64,000 nt of DNA from Niabella beijingensis (GCF_020034665.1 NZ_JAIQDI010000002.1:1364001-1428000); one strand, 5' to 3'. Counted from the stretch's first letter, positions 1-9,720 are shown. Translations and numbers: made by a program. The notes: generated by a model from the sequence alone, not told the origin.

Positions 1-135
1 GGTGGATGTTGAAGCACCGGTATCTACCGGTGCCATGCCCGTGGAGTCTGTTGTTTTTGTGTCCGAAGCGCTATTTCCGCAGGAGGCCAGGATCATGAGG
101 GCCACGGTGCCCACAGCAAAGAAGGATTTTTTCAT
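1..135 (-). CDS. Lipoprotein, N-terminal part only
   Basis: The gene starts at an ATG on the minus strand (133-135) and runs off the left edge, so only 45 codons are visible. They encode a typical lipoprotein signal: Lys-Lys at positions 2-3, a hydrophobic stretch, then the lipobox LASC with Cys19. After the cysteine comes a Ser/Thr/Asp-rich linker. The product is therefore probably exported and lipid-anchored. The functional domain lies outside the window, so no role can be given. Confidence 0.7.
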   Translation of the reverse strand, partial: MKKSFFAVGTVALMILASCGNSASDTKTTDSTGMAPVDTGASTST

Positions 136-353
136 AATCATTATTTTAAAGTGTTAAGTTGCTTATTCTTAATACGCAAAGCTAACTGAATTATTGTTAT
201 AAGCCGGAGTTCTTGATGAACGGTTCTTCGATGGAAATACCGGCCGGGGACTGCCGGTTGCTGAAAATGAGATGCTGCGGTGTTTTTCCGGCACATAGGT
301 TACAATAAATTGTGGAACAATAATTGTTAACTTTATCATTCAAAAACTGATAA

Positions 354-917
354 ATGACAACGACGGTAAATCCATGGAAGATATTGGGAAAACAGGAGGT
401 ATATGACAATCCCTGGATCAATGTGACGGCTTATGATGTGATCAATCCGCGGGGTGGCAAAGGTATTTATGGAAAAGTGCATTTTAAAAATATAGCAATC
501 GGGGTCCTTGTATTAGACGAGCAGTTGAATACCTACCTGATCGGACAATACCGTTTTGCGATTGATGTGTATACCTGGGAAATTCCCGAAGGTGGCTGCC
601 CGGAAGGAACGGATCCGCTTGAAAGTGCCAGGAGGGAATTGCTGGAAGAGGCCGGGCTGGAAGCGCTGCACTGGAAGGAACTGTTGCGGATGCATTTGTC
701 CAATTCCGTTTCTGACGAACTGGCCATTGTATACCTGGCGACAGGACTGATACAGAAAAGCCCTCAGCCGGAGGAGACCGAACAGCTTACGATCCGGAAA
801 CTTCCCCTGGAAACTGCTTTTGCCATGGTAGAAGACGGACTGATCACGGATGCTATCTCTGTGGCGGCATTTCAAAAGGCGGCACTGATGCAGCACAAAG
901 GAACCCGCCTGGTGTAA
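354..917 (+). CDS. Nudix hydrolase, ADP-ribose pyrophosphatase-like
   Basis: This 187-residue protein has a Nudix fold, probably cleaving ADP-ribose or a related nucleoside diphosphate linked to another group in the cytosol. The Nudix box lies at about residues 80-102 and contains the metal-binding stretch RELLEEAGL. The first glutamate of the consensus (GX5E) is replaced by threonine (T86), while the REXXEE core is intact. An EIPEG motif before the box is typical of the ADP-ribose hydrolase branch. The ATG at 354 gives the full-length domain. The next gene, for a DUF4112 protein, begins just downstream. Substrate specificity is inferred from family resemblance only. Confidence 0.85.
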   Translation: MTTTVNPWKILGKQEVYDNPWINVTAYDVINPRGGKGIYGKVHFKNIAIGVLVLDEQLNTYLIGQYRFAIDVYTWEIPEGGCPEGTDPLESARRELLEEAGLEALHWKELLRMHLSNSVSDELAIVYLATGLIQKSPQPEETEQLTIRKLPLETAFAMVEDGLITDAISVAAFQKAALMQHKGTRLV

Positions 918-962
918 GTGAAAAATCAGCCGCCTGCTGCCAGGGTATCTTATATTGAAACG

Positions 963-1472
963 ATGAAGTATAAAAACCGGCAATTGACAACAGCGGACCC
1001 GTCTGCAGATCCCCGTTTGAGAACGGTGAGGAGGATCAGCAGGCTGATGGATGAACAGTTCTCCATTGGTGGGTTTAAATTTGGCCTGGATCCGATTCTG
1101 AATTTTATACCGGTACTCGGCGATGTGGGTGGCTACCTGATGTCGATCGGGTTGATCATCACTATGGCCCAGCATGGTGCCTCGGGGAAACTGGTGGCAA
1201 AAATGGTGGTCAATGCCACACTGGATGCATTTGTAGGGGCCATTCCTGTGCTCGGATGGATCTTTGATTTTGCTTATAAGGCAAACACCCGTAACCTGAA
1301 ACTACTTACGGAGCATTACACCGAAGGAAAACACAGGGGGAGCGCCCGTTCGGTTATTCTAATGATACTGATCATTACCGGAATTTTCCTGGTGCTCCTG
1401 GTCATTCTTGCCGTCCGGTTCCTTCAATGGATCATTGAATGGGATGAAAAATCAGGCGGATTTAAATTTTAA
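963..1472 (+). CDS. DUF4112 membrane protein
   Basis: The protein (169 residues from the ATG at 963) belongs to the DUF4112 family. It shows the family pattern of an early DxRL...R.LMDE region, then GLDPILNFIPVLGDVGG, then a second hydrophobic segment with IPVLGWIFDFAYKAN, and a C-terminal membrane helix near residues 125-150. It is probably an inner-membrane protein of unknown function. An in-frame GTG at 918, directly after the Nudix stop codon, could add 15 residues. I chose the ATG because the extra residues show no domain. Co-transcription with the Nudix gene is likely. Confidence 0.75.
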   Translation: MKYKNRQLTTADPSADPRLRTVRRISRLMDEQFSIGGFKFGLDPILNFIPVLGDVGGYLMSIGLIITMAQHGASGKLVAKMVVNATLDAFVGAIPVLGWIFDFAYKANTRNLKLLTEHYTEGKHRGSARSVILMILIITGIFLVLLVILAVRFLQWIIEWDEKSGGFKF

Positions 1473-1496
1473 CGTGGGTTTCCTTTTCTTTGCGGT

Positions 1497-2267
1497 GTGA
1501 AAGATTTCAGAAAAAAACAACAACGTCCCAGAAAGTCCAGTCTTGTCTATGGCAGGGAGGCCGTACGTCAGGCGCTGCAGGATGGTAATTCCTTTGACCG
1601 GATCTATGTAGATCAGCAGGCCAAAGATCCGCTGCTGGGGGAGATCCGGCGACTGGCCACCGCCAGCCAGGTGCCGGTGAATTATGTTCCCAGGGTGAAG
1701 CTGGACTATTTCAATGTAGGCGATCATGAAGGCGTTATTGCCCAAAAGTCCCGTATCACGTATCAGAACCTGCAGGATGTGATCTCTTTTGTGACAGAAA
1801 GCGGCCAGGTGCCTTTGTTCCTGATCCTGGACGGCATCACCGATATACGCAATATCGGCGGTATTGCCCGCACGGCCTGGTGCTGCGGTATTCATGCCAT
1901 TATCATCCCGGATAAGGGGGTGGGGGCATTAAACGAAGATGCGATCCTTACCTCTGCAGGTGCGTTGGAGAAGATCCCGGTTTGCCGGGTGAACAGTCTG
2001 ATGAAGGCAGTTGATGAACTTCATTTAAATGGTATTACGGTATTTGCTGCTGAAATGAAGGGTTCGGTACCGGTTGCAACAGCCGATTTCAGCATACCAG
2101 CTGCAATTGTAATGGGAAGTGAAGAGAAGGGGATTTACCCGGCATTGCTGAAAATATGCGATACTGCCATTTCCATTCCCATGCAACACGAGTTCGAAAG
2201 TCTGAATGTTTCGGTGGCTGCCGGGATGATCCTTTACGAGACAATGAGGCAGCGGATGGGAACATAG
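1497..2267 (+). CDS. rlmB: 23S rRNA (guanosine-2'-O-)-methyltransferase RlmB-like (SpoU/TrmH family)
   Basis: This 256-residue SPOUT-class methyltransferase probably methylates a ribose 2'-OH in 23S rRNA (G2251 for RlmB) with S-adenosylmethionine. All three SpoU motifs are present: motif 1 NIGGIARTAWCCG, motif 2 VMGSEEKGI and motif 3 IPM...ESLNVSVAAGM. An N-terminal SpoU substrate-binding domain (about residues 13-90, with GREAVRQAL) precedes the catalytic domain, as in RlmB. Translation is taken from GTG 1497, which begins MKDFRKKQ. The gene is 24 bp from the DUF4112 stop. Assignment to RlmB rather than another TrmH-family enzyme rests on the N-terminal domain and length. Confidence 0.85.
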   Translation: MKDFRKKQQRPRKSSLVYGREAVRQALQDGNSFDRIYVDQQAKDPLLGEIRRLATASQVPVNYVPRVKLDYFNVGDHEGVIAQKSRITYQNLQDVISFVTESGQVPLFLILDGITDIRNIGGIARTAWCCGIHAIIIPDKGVGALNEDAILTSAGALEKIPVCRVNSLMKAVDELHLNGITVFAAEMKGSVPVATADFSIPAAIVMGSEEKGIYPALLKICDTAISIPMQHEFESLNVSVAAGMILYETMRQRMGT

Positions 2268-2350
2268 TGACCGGCAAAAAGGCCTGCCGTATCCCTCCGG
2301 AGATATTACAGGCGGCAGCCATTTACTCTTACATTTTTTAAAACTATTTT

Positions 2351-3031
2351 ATGAGACAAAACTTTCTGCTAATTCCTGTTGTTCTTTTTTTCTTCAGCTG
2401 TTCGCCTAAACCCAGCCGTGCAACAGGGGGCGATGTCAGCAATAGCTTATCCCCGCAGGAAAAAAAAGAGGGCTATCAGTTATTATTCGACGGATACTCT
2501 TTATCAAACTGGATCGATAAGAACAACCAGTACTATGTGAGTGAAGGAGCGATTGTAAAAAAGACAAAGGGGTACGGCAATCTGTACACCGGGAAGGAAT
2601 ACCGCGATTTTATCCTCCGGTTTGAATTTTTACTAACACCGGCCGCCAATAATGGTTTGGGTATACGTCATAAATTAGTAGACGGCACAAAAGGGTATGA
2701 TGGTATAGAATTGCAGATCCTGGATAACGATGCTCCGGTATACAAAAATCTTAAGCCGTATCAGTACCATGGTTCGCTTTACGGCTATGTTCCTGCAAGG
2801 CGGAAGGGATTAAAGCCCGTTGGGGAATGGAATACCCAGGAAGTGCGGGTGCGCGGGTTCCGTATTACAATTGTGCTGAACGGGGAAACCATCCTGGACA
2901 CCGATATCAAAGCACTGCCGGTGGCTGCGTTGGCAAAGGATCCCCGTTTGCTGTATGAAAAAGGCTATATCGCATTTTTGGGCCATGATTCCGAACTGCG
3001 GCTGCGGAATATCCGGATAAAGGAACTGTAG
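2351..3031 (+). CDS. DUF1080 (3-keto-disaccharide hydrolase-like) lipoprotein
   Basis: This 226-residue secreted lipoprotein carries a lipobox ending at Cys17 (FFSC) followed by a single DUF1080 domain. The domain signature includes GYQLLFDGYSLSNWI at the start, NNGLGIRH, the GIELQILD segment and KPVGEWNTQEV. DUF1080 proteins have a concanavalin-like beta-sandwich fold, and characterised members act on 3-keto-sugars or bind glycans. The length fits a one-domain family member. It stands alone between rlmB and a broken DUF6624 gene, so its substrate is not indicated by context. Confidence 0.85.
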   Translation: MRQNFLLIPVVLFFFSCSPKPSRATGGDVSNSLSPQEKKEGYQLLFDGYSLSNWIDKNNQYYVSEGAIVKKTKGYGNLYTGKEYRDFILRFEFLLTPAANNGLGIRHKLVDGTKGYDGIELQILDNDAPVYKNLKPYQYHGSLYGYVPARRKGLKPVGEWNTQEVRVRGFRITIVLNGETILDTDIKALPVAALAKDPRLLYEKGYIAFLGHDSELRLRNIRIKEL

Positions 3032-3100
3032 TAATAAAACCGAAGATCCGCGGGGCTGCTCCTTTATCCGGAATTGATTAATTTTATAAGAAAGACCTTT

Positions 3101-3819
3101 ATGAGAGCAGCAATAGTAATGGTATATATCCCGGTTCTGCTTCTGGTCTTTGCGGCTGCCTGTCAGCATGATGCTGGTCCTAAAAGCAATGCTAAAGATA
3201 CCTGGAATGCCGCTCTTGCCGGCGAACTGGCGGAGGTCGATTATGAGGACCAGCGGTACCGGCAGCAACTTATTCCACTGCTCGACGCAAAAGAAATTGA
3301 CTCAGTGCGCTTAAAGGCCATATTTAAAAAAATGCATCATTCGGATTCTGCTAATTTAAATGCGATCATAAACATCATAGAAAAGATGGCTGGCCCGACC
3401 CCCAAGCAGTGGGCACAGAGGGCTCTAAAACGGTATGGGCAGTGCTTCACCATGCAGACCTGTCCACCCATGAGAAATACCTGGAAACGGTAACAAACGC
3501 AGTGAAGGATAATAAGCTTGAACCCCGATACCTGGGTTATTTTACCGACCGCATCTCGACGGACAAAGGAGAAAAACAGAAATACGGCACACAATTAATG
3601 GTTACGATGGATAACAGAACCATTATGTACCCGCTTATCGATCCTTATAGAACAGATACCTGGCGAAAAGAGATCGGTCTTCCTCCGCTGGCGAAATATT
3701 TAAAGGAATCCCAGAACATGGAATGGACGCTGAAGGAGTATTTCCGGCATCTTCCGGAAGCTGAGAAGGTGTTGAAAAAGAAAAAAGAAATTTTGAACCG
3801 GAAACAGTCTGACCGGTAA
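3101..3819 (+). pseudogene. DUF6624-type lipoprotein, frameshifted
   Basis: Two overlapping reading frames together make one protein. The first begins at ATG 3101 with a lipoprotein signal (lipobox AAAC) and reads to INIIEK. The second frame continues with DGWPDPQAVGTEGSKTVW and a conserved HADL motif through to 3819. The break lies at the GAAAAG run near 3380: adding one A to this four-A run restores E-K-D-G-W-P, the expected family sequence. The gene therefore carries a one-base deletion in a homopolymer, or the read has an error there. The function of DUF6624 proteins is unknown. An alternative TTG start at 3074 lacks support. Confidence 0.75.
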
Positions 3820-3918
3820 CTGCCGGACTCTTTTAAACAATAGCAATACAAGCTTTTTCTTTACGTTGGTAAAATCCTGTACCGGCTGGTCAACTATGGA
3901 TTAGGAACCTGCTGCACG

Positions 3919-4260
3919 TCAGGCGATAATGACTTTAATTCCTTTTTCCTGTAGCGCAGTCAATGTTTCTTCAGACACGTTCTTATCGGTTACAATATAT
4001 TCCACCTGGTCAAGATTGCAGATTTTCCCAAGCCCTCTTTTATTGAACTTGGTGCTGTCTGCAAGCAGGATTAATGTTTGCGAAGCTTCAATCATTTTAC
4101 GAATAAGGGCGGCCTCGGGAATGTTGGAAATGGGCACTCCCTACTCGAGATCAATGCCGTCAATACCAAGAAATAACAAATTGCAGGAGATCTCATCCAG
4201 TACCTGCAATGCATTTACCATCTCCGTTAATATCATAGTAAAAGAACCTGGTATTTGACC
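3919..4260 (-). pseudogene. DeoR-family regulator, C-terminal remnant
   Basis: Reading leftward from 4260, the translation matches the sugar-sensing C-terminal domain of DeoR-type repressors. It contains FLGIDGIDLE, SNIPEAALIRKMIEAS, LLADSTKF and the terminal VTDKNVSEETLTAL. An in-frame TAG at 4141-4143 interrupts it where the family normally has an aromatic residue (DLEYG-like). The N-terminal HTH domain and the first part of the sensor domain are missing, and a stop codon at 4261-4263 closes the frame upstream. It is a decayed gene. It points away from the SusC operon to its right, so it may once have been the divergent regulator of that operon (inference). Confidence 0.75.
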
Positions 4261-4462
4261 TTAAATGAGGCAATAGGAGAAAAATCGGTTAATGAAACCA
4301 TCCCTTTTATGAATTGCCTATCAGGAATCACTCCGGTGGCTGGTTTAAACTCCTTCCTGCATCCGATGAACAGGAACGGCAACAGGCCGAACAGGATAGT
4401 CAAAATAAGCTGCTGAACAGATTGGCGGTGAACTGGATTTGTGAAAACGAGCTCTTTTTCAT
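4233..4462 (-). pseudogene. Lipoprotein N-terminal remnant
   Basis: An ATG at 4460-4462 opens MKKSSFSQ and then runs into a stop. A second frame continues with a hydrophobic segment (LILTILFGLLPFLFIGC) that ends in a lipobox, followed by CRKEFKPATGVIPDRQFIKG and about 30 further residues up to a stop at 4233-4235. Together the frames look like the signal peptide and first part of a lipoprotein that lost its reading frame and its 3' end. The remnant overlaps the DeoR remnant in another frame, so a deletion junction probably lies near 4230-4260. The parent family cannot be identified. Confidence 0.45.
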
Positions 4463-4801
4463 ACTGAATCGTTTAAGAAAATGAATAATGCTCGTTCTGA
4501 TTGTAAAGGATCTTTTCTTCCTGTATGCTTAGGGAACAACACAAGTATTTAAAAGTATTAATTTTAGATTAAAAAAAGTTTAATAAACTATTAATTTATT
4601 TATTTTTTCAGTTTATAAATGTTTAAATAAGTGTAATTATATTATATTTGGTTTAATTAAGGGCTGCTGCTCAGGTTTGAACAAATAACAGAAATCGTTT
4701 TTCCAGAATGTTCGAATCACTTCTTTTTAAGATTGCTTGGTATATTAAACTGAAAACAGCCTATTAAATAAAAAATCGAAAGGAATAAAACTCAGGTCAT
4801 T
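4463..4801. other. A+T-rich intergenic region upstream of the SusC operon
   Basis: No reading frame of note is seen here. The segment from about 4550 to 4660 is strongly A+T-rich and contains the best promoter candidate for the operon (4643-4650). The remaining 150 bp before the SusC ATG would form a long 5' leader, which leaves room for regulation, but I see no convincing hairpin or riboswitch. Confidence 0.5.
4643..4650 (+). promoter_or_regulatory. Candidate Bacteroidota -7 element for the SusC operon
   Basis: The octamer TATATTTG matches the Bacteroidota sigma-ABfr -7 consensus TAnnTTTG. A clear TTTG -33 partner is not present at the right distance, only the weak GTTTA at 4621. The site lies about 150 bp before the SusC start codon. 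Its function is inferred from consensus and position. Confidence 0.4.
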
Positions 4802-7800
4802 ATGAAAAAAAACTACTGCTTTGCCGTTGTTCAGCAGCAAAGCAATTCTCCGAAACTAACCGGTAGCTGGCTGTTCATTCTGGTTGGGCTCTTATTACTG
4901 ACATTGTCTGCCACAGCACAGTCAAAAAAAATCACCGGAAAAATTACTGATGAAAATAATAAGCCCCTGGAAGGGGTGAGTATCAGCGTGAAGAGGGCCG
5001 GATCAGGTACTACCAGTAATACTGAAGGTAATTATGCATTGAGTGTACCTGATCTTACAGATATGCTGGTTTTCTCTATGGTAGGTTATGCGGAGAAAGA
5101 AATGCCCCTGAACGGTGCCGCAGTGGTAAATGTAATCCTTCAAAAAGATGTTACCGGCTTAAATGAAGTTGTGGTGGTAGGTTATGGTACACAGAAAAAA
5201 GCCAATCTTACCGGTTCTGTTTCTGTTATCAGCAGTGCCCAGATCGAAAGACGTCCTAATACTTCTGCTTCTAATGCGCTGCAGGGACTGGCTCCCGGTG
5301 TAACCGTTACCTCTCAGACGGGTGCTCCCGGAGGGGACGGTGCACAGATCCGGATCAGGGGGATCAATTCCTTTGGAGGGTCCAGTAGCAACCCGCTGGT
5401 AATTATTGATGGAGTGGCAGGCTCAATTGATGATGTGGATGTGAACCTGATCGAATCTATATCTGTATTGAAAGATGCTGCTTCTTCAGCCATTTATGGT
5501 TCCAGGGCTGCCAATGGTGTTATATTGATCACTACTAAAAGGGCAAAAGACAAGCTGTCGGTGAATTATAAGGGCTTTATTGGTAAACAAACACCAACAG
5601 CAATTCCCAAAGTGACAGACGGGTTGACCTATATGCGTGTATTCAATGATGCCAGCATGAATGATAATGGCACGACAATCTATAGCGACAAGGATATAGA
5701 GCAGTTCAGGCAACAATACGAGGCAAACCCGAAAAATTACGATTGGCAGGGTGCCATATTGAATGGCAGCGGGCTGGAACAGAATCATTTTATCTCTTTA
5801 GCGGCTAACAGCGGTATTATACGAGTAACGCCCTCGCTGAGCTATACAGACCAGGAAGGGATTATCAAGAATACCAATTTTAAACGTTATATTTTTCGCA
5901 ATAACCTGGATATAACTCCCAATGAAAAGTTTAATATCAAGGCGGATATTGCGGTGACCAATAAAAACAGAAAGCAGATCGCCGATGAAGGAACGATCTG
6001 GAATTACCTGGGCAGGATGCCCACCAATATCCCTATCCGTTATGGTGATCAGTGGTCTGATGGCTGGGTAAAAATTAACCCGGTTGGTTTTATTGAAGAT
6101 GGCGGCAACCGGAAGGCAAATAACCTGGAGTTTTATGGAAATCTTAATCTGAACTACAAGCCGGTGGACTGGTTGTCCCTTTCAGGAATGTTTGCACCCC
6201 GCTACCTGACCTCTAATGTTCATCTTTTCAGGAAAAGCGTAATGACCTACTATGAGGATGGGTCAGAAGCAGGAGCGGCGAATACCTACACCGAACTTAC
6301 AGAGTCTGCTTACAGATATTTTTACGGTACCTACCAGTTCCAGGCCACGGCGCAAAAAAGTTTCGGGGATCATGATTTTAAGTTAATGGCCGGTACCTCC
6401 CGGGAAACCTATGATGAAAAATACCTGTCGGGCTACAGGAGGGACTTCGTTTATGATAATTATGAACAGCTGACTGCCGGTGCAGATAATGCTACAAAAG
6501 ATAATAATGGTACACAGAGTCAGTGGATACTGATATCCGGGTTTGGCCGGTTCAATTATGATTTTAAATCCAGGTACCTGTTTGAAGCTAATTTAAGATA
6601 CGATGGCACTTCCCGCTTCATTGGTGCCAATCGCTGGGCTACATTTCCTTCATTCTCCGCAGGGTGGGTGATTTCCAAAGAACGTTTCTGGAGCAAGATC
6701 AGCCCGGTGGTAAATATGCTTAAGATCAGGGGCTCCTGGGGTAAGCTGGGGAACCAGAATATCGGTTCTTCCTATTACCCTTTTGCGGAAGCTTTATCAC
6801 TGGGTAGTGTTTCTATGGGCGGGAACATTTACCAGATGATCACACAAACCACACTTTCCAACCCGGACCTCCGCTGGGAAGAAACCGTTATGAAAGGCGT
6901 TGGAGTAGATGCCACTCTGTTCAACAAACTGTCCCTTACATTCGACTGGTATGATAAGACAACAGACGGTATTCTGCTTAAACTGAATACTTCGCAACTT
7001 ACCGGATTGGCACCTCCCTATCAGAATGCTGCGGTAGTAAGCAATAAAGGTTGGGAAGTAGCTGCAAGGTACGATGATCAGTTTGGCGATTTCCGCCTGG
7101 GAGTGGGGGTTAATCTGTCTGACGTCAGGAATAAGATTCTTGATATGAAGGGACAAACTTCAGGTGATCTTTTACGGCAGCAGGAGGGATACGCAATCAA
7201 CTCTATTTACGGGTATATAGCAGACGGGCTTTACCAGTCACAGGACGAAATTGACAAAGGACCTGTACAAATAGGTACATTAAAACCCGGTGATGTCCGG
7301 TACCGGGATATTGCCGGTGCGTTTGATGAAAACGGAAAATCAATACCCGACGGAAAAATCACAGATGCGGACAAGGTGATCATCGGAAGCACGATCCCCC
7401 GTTATACCTATGGTACCAATCTGGATCTGGGTTGGAGAGGGATACGGCTGAGCACTTTTTTACAGGGCGTAGGTAAAGTAGACGGCTATCTGAATGCGCA
7501 TTATGTAATTCCGGCGGCTAACTCCAGTGCTATCAAACCCTGGCAACTGGATTACTGGACACCGGATAATACGGATGCCTCCCTGCCGCGCGTATCCATT
7601 ACATCTACCAATAATACGCAAAACTCTACCTTATGGATGAGAAGCGCAGCCTATATGCGTCTGAAGAATATCCAGCTGGGATATGAAATACCGGCAGCAT
7701 TTACGAAAAGGCTGGGCATTCAAAAAGCATTTGTTTATGTAAACGGGCAAAACATTTTGACAAAAACGAAATTTTACCAGGGGTATGATCCTGAAATCAA

Positions 7801-7897
7801 CTTTAATGCGAATGCCGCAGACGGAGTGTCGTTGGGCGGAGGCAATTACTATCCCCAGGTTAAAATTTACACATTTGGTATTGACATTAAATTCTAA
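4802..7897 (+). CDS. SusC/RagA-family TonB-linked outer membrane transporter
   Basis: This 1031-residue protein is the TonB-dependent outer-membrane channel of a SusCD importer. An extended signal peptide ends at about residue 40 (SATAQ). A carboxypeptidase-like regulatory domain follows (residues 43-115, KITGKITDENNKPLEGVSI). The TonB box region is LNEVVVVGYGTQKK, and the plug domain has the SusC signatures ALQGLAPGV, RIRGINSF, NPLVIIDG and SAIYGSRAANGVILITTK. The rest is a 22-stranded beta-barrel ending in the terminal aromatic F typical of outer-membrane proteins (IDIKF). Its stop codon is 4 bp before the SusD start. Substrate would be a glycan or similar oligomer, unknown here. Confidence 0.95.
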   Translation: MKKNYCFAVVQQQSNSPKLTGSWLFILVGLLLLTLSATAQSKKITGKITDENNKPLEGVSISVKRAGSGTTSNTEGNYALSVPDLTDMLVFSMVGYAEKEMPLNGAAVVNVILQKDVTGLNEVVVVGYGTQKKANLTGSVSVISSAQIERRPNTSASNALQGLAPGVTVTSQTGAPGGDGAQIRIRGINSFGGSSSNPLVIIDGVAGSIDDVDVNLIESISVLKDAASSAIYGSRAANGVILITTKRAKDKLSVNYKGFIGKQTPTAIPKVTDGLTYMRVFNDASMNDNGTTIYSDKDIEQFRQQYEANPKNYDWQGAILNGSGLEQNHFISLAANSGIIRVTPSLSYTDQEGIIKNTNFKRYIFRNNLDITPNEKFNIKADIAVTNKNRKQIADEGTIWNYLGRMPTNIPIRYGDQWSDGWVKINPVGFIEDGGNRKANNLEFYGNLNLNYKPVDWLSLSGMFAPRYLTSNVHLFRKSVMTYYEDGSEAGAANTYTELTESAYRYFYGTYQFQATAQKSFGDHDFKLMAGTSRETYDEKYLSGYRRDFVYDNYEQLTAGADNATKDNNGTQSQWILISGFGRFNYDFKSRYLFEANLRYDGTSRFIGANRWATFPSFSAGWVISKERFWSKISPVVNMLKIRGSWGKLGNQNIGSSYYPFAEALSLGSVSMGGNIYQMITQTTLSNPDLRWEETVMKGVGVDATLFNKLSLTFDWYDKTTDGILLKLNTSQLTGLAPPYQNAAVVSNKGWEVAARYDDQFGDFRLGVGVNLSDVRNKILDMKGQTSGDLLRQQEGYAINSIYGYIADGLYQSQDEIDKGPVQIGTLKPGDVRYRDIAGAFDENGKSIPDGKITDADKVIIGSTIPRYTYGTNLDLGWRGIRLSTFLQGVGKVDGYLNAHYVIPAANSSAIKPWQLDYWTPDNTDASLPRVSITSTNNTQNSTLWMRSAAYMRLKNIQLGYEIPAAFTKRLGIQKAFVYVNGQNILTKTKFYQGYDPEINFNANAADGVSLGGGNYYPQVKIYTFGIDIKF

Positions 7898-7901
7898 AAA
7901 A

Positions 7902-9668
7902 ATGAAACGCTTTAATACGATAACCAGGGTTGCAATTATAATCGCGGGATCAATTTTTACACTGAACGCATGCAGGCCGGATCTTGAATCACTCAATGGC
8001 CCTTCTACGGGTACCTTTCCTGCTAATGCTAAAGAAGCGGAAATGGGATTATTCGGAGCTTATCAGAATATAAGCAAACTGGATGCCGCCAGTACCCCGA
8101 TGTGGCATGTAATGGATAATATAACGGATATTGGGTACGCCAGACCTGGTACAAACTACACATCGCCGATCACCAGTGCTGTTACCACTGATAATGCTTT
8201 GGCCAACAAACCCTGGCAGGTACATTATCAGACAATCGCACGTTGCCATACCGTGCTCGATAACCTGGAACGCATTAAGAGTTCCATGTCAGATGACGGC
8301 TACAATCAGCTGGATGCGGAACTGCGCTTTGTCCGCGCTTATTGTTACTCACAGCTGATCGAATTATATGGAGCGGTACCGCTGTTGAAGCATGCTGTTG
8401 ATCTTAATAATGCGAATGTGCCCAGAACGCCAAAGGCCGAGATTGAACAATTCCTGCTGGATGAGTTAACTGAAATAGCAGACAAATTGCCGGTATCGCA
8501 GGCGCAATATGGAAATGTAAGAGCTTCCCGCGTGGCGGCATATATGCTGAAAGCAAGAATTGCTTTGTATGCGAAAAAATATACAGAAGCTGCTGCAGCT
8601 GCCAATACCGCTTTAACGCTTTCTTCCGGTGTATATGACCTGACTGATTTTAACAGCTCTATCAGTTATGCCGGCAAAGACCATACGGCTGGTGAGCCTG
8701 ATTTGTCAAATATCTTTGGGCACGCAGGCTTTAAAACCAGCAAAGAGTGGATATGGGTGGCTGAGTATAATCAGACGATTCCAGGAAATACACATAACCA
8801 GCAATATTATTCAGCCTCCCGTTTGGGCAAGGGCGTTTGTTACTGGGGTCCAACACAGGACCTGATCAATACGTTTCAATGTACCGATGGATTGCCGATT
8901 ACCGAATCTCGTCTGTACGACGCCTCCAAGCCATTTGAGTATCGGGATCCGAGACTGGATATGTATTGTGCCCGCCCGCATGCACGTTATGTAGGTTACC
9001 AGTTTGAGCCGGCTACCAGTTTTGCTACTGTGAAGAATTACTGGCCGGTCATAACTGGTCAGGCTGCTACGCCCTCTAACGTAACCAATACCGATGCAAC
9101 AAATGCCTACAGGTCTTTCAGTGGTTATCTTTGGCGTAAGCCAATAGATCTGGCTGATTATGCGAGTACTTCTGTCAGTGGTGTGTCGGATCTGAATGTG
9201 GGTATCTTCCGTTTTGCGGAACTGTTGCTGATCTACGCAGAGGCAAAGATCGAAGCGAATGAATTGGATAATACGGTATATGATGCCATCAACCGGATCC
9301 GCCACCGTGCACAAATGCCCGATTTACCCACCGGCTTATCGCAGGCAAAACTGCGTACGGCTTTGCGTTATGAACGCAAGGTGGAGCTCGCTAATGATGG
9401 CTTGAGATGGTATGACCTGCGTCGCTGGGGTATCGCCAATAAAGTAATGAATGGTTATATCTACCTGAACAGGGATGCCAAGGCCTGGACCAAAGAGGTG
9501 CTGACCGGATTTGACGAGAACTATACACCCATCTATAATCGTACGGAGGCTATTAAATATTTTACGGCCCAGGAAGTGGTCTATAAAGAGAATAAGGATG
9601 AATTGTGGCCGGTTCCGAAATCTGAAATGGATGCCAACAAACAATTGACGCAAAACCCGGGATATTAA
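7902..9668 (+). CDS. SusD/RagB-family surface lipoprotein
   Basis: The protein (588 residues from ATG 7902) is the surface lid and binding partner of the SusC barrel. It starts with a lipoprotein signal ending at NAC and continues with the SusD N-terminal region (SLNGPSTGTFPANAKEAEMGLFGAYQ). A TPR-rich body follows, with RFVRAYCYSQLIELYGAVPLL and FRFAELLLIYAEAK. The C-terminal RagB part includes ALRYERKVELANDGLRWYDLRRWG and KDELWPVPKSEM...LTQNPGY. A longer in-frame extension back to 7785 would overlap SusC and is not used. It forms one transport unit with the preceding gene. Confidence 0.95.
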   Translation: MKRFNTITRVAIIIAGSIFTLNACRPDLESLNGPSTGTFPANAKEAEMGLFGAYQNISKLDAASTPMWHVMDNITDIGYARPGTNYTSPITSAVTTDNALANKPWQVHYQTIARCHTVLDNLERIKSSMSDDGYNQLDAELRFVRAYCYSQLIELYGAVPLLKHAVDLNNANVPRTPKAEIEQFLLDELTEIADKLPVSQAQYGNVRASRVAAYMLKARIALYAKKYTEAAAAANTALTLSSGVYDLTDFNSSISYAGKDHTAGEPDLSNIFGHAGFKTSKEWIWVAEYNQTIPGNTHNQQYYSASRLGKGVCYWGPTQDLINTFQCTDGLPITESRLYDASKPFEYRDPRLDMYCARPHARYVGYQFEPATSFATVKNYWPVITGQAATPSNVTNTDATNAYRSFSGYLWRKPIDLADYASTSVSGVSDLNVGIFRFAELLLIYAEAKIEANELDNTVYDAINRIRHRAQMPDLPTGLSQAKLRTALRYERKVELANDGLRWYDLRRWGIANKVMNGYIYLNRDAKAWTKEVLTGFDENYTPIYNRTEAIKYFTAQEVVYKENKDELWPVPKSEMDANKQLTQNPGY

Positions 9669-9720
9669 TGTATTTTAAACGGCATAAAATATTCTATAGC
9701 GCTAATAATAATTCTATCGG

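Noticed and set aside
3380..3490. Programmed frameshift in the DUF6624 gene
   Set aside because: The A run is short, no stimulatory structure is seen and the family is normally encoded in one frame; mutation or read error is simpler.
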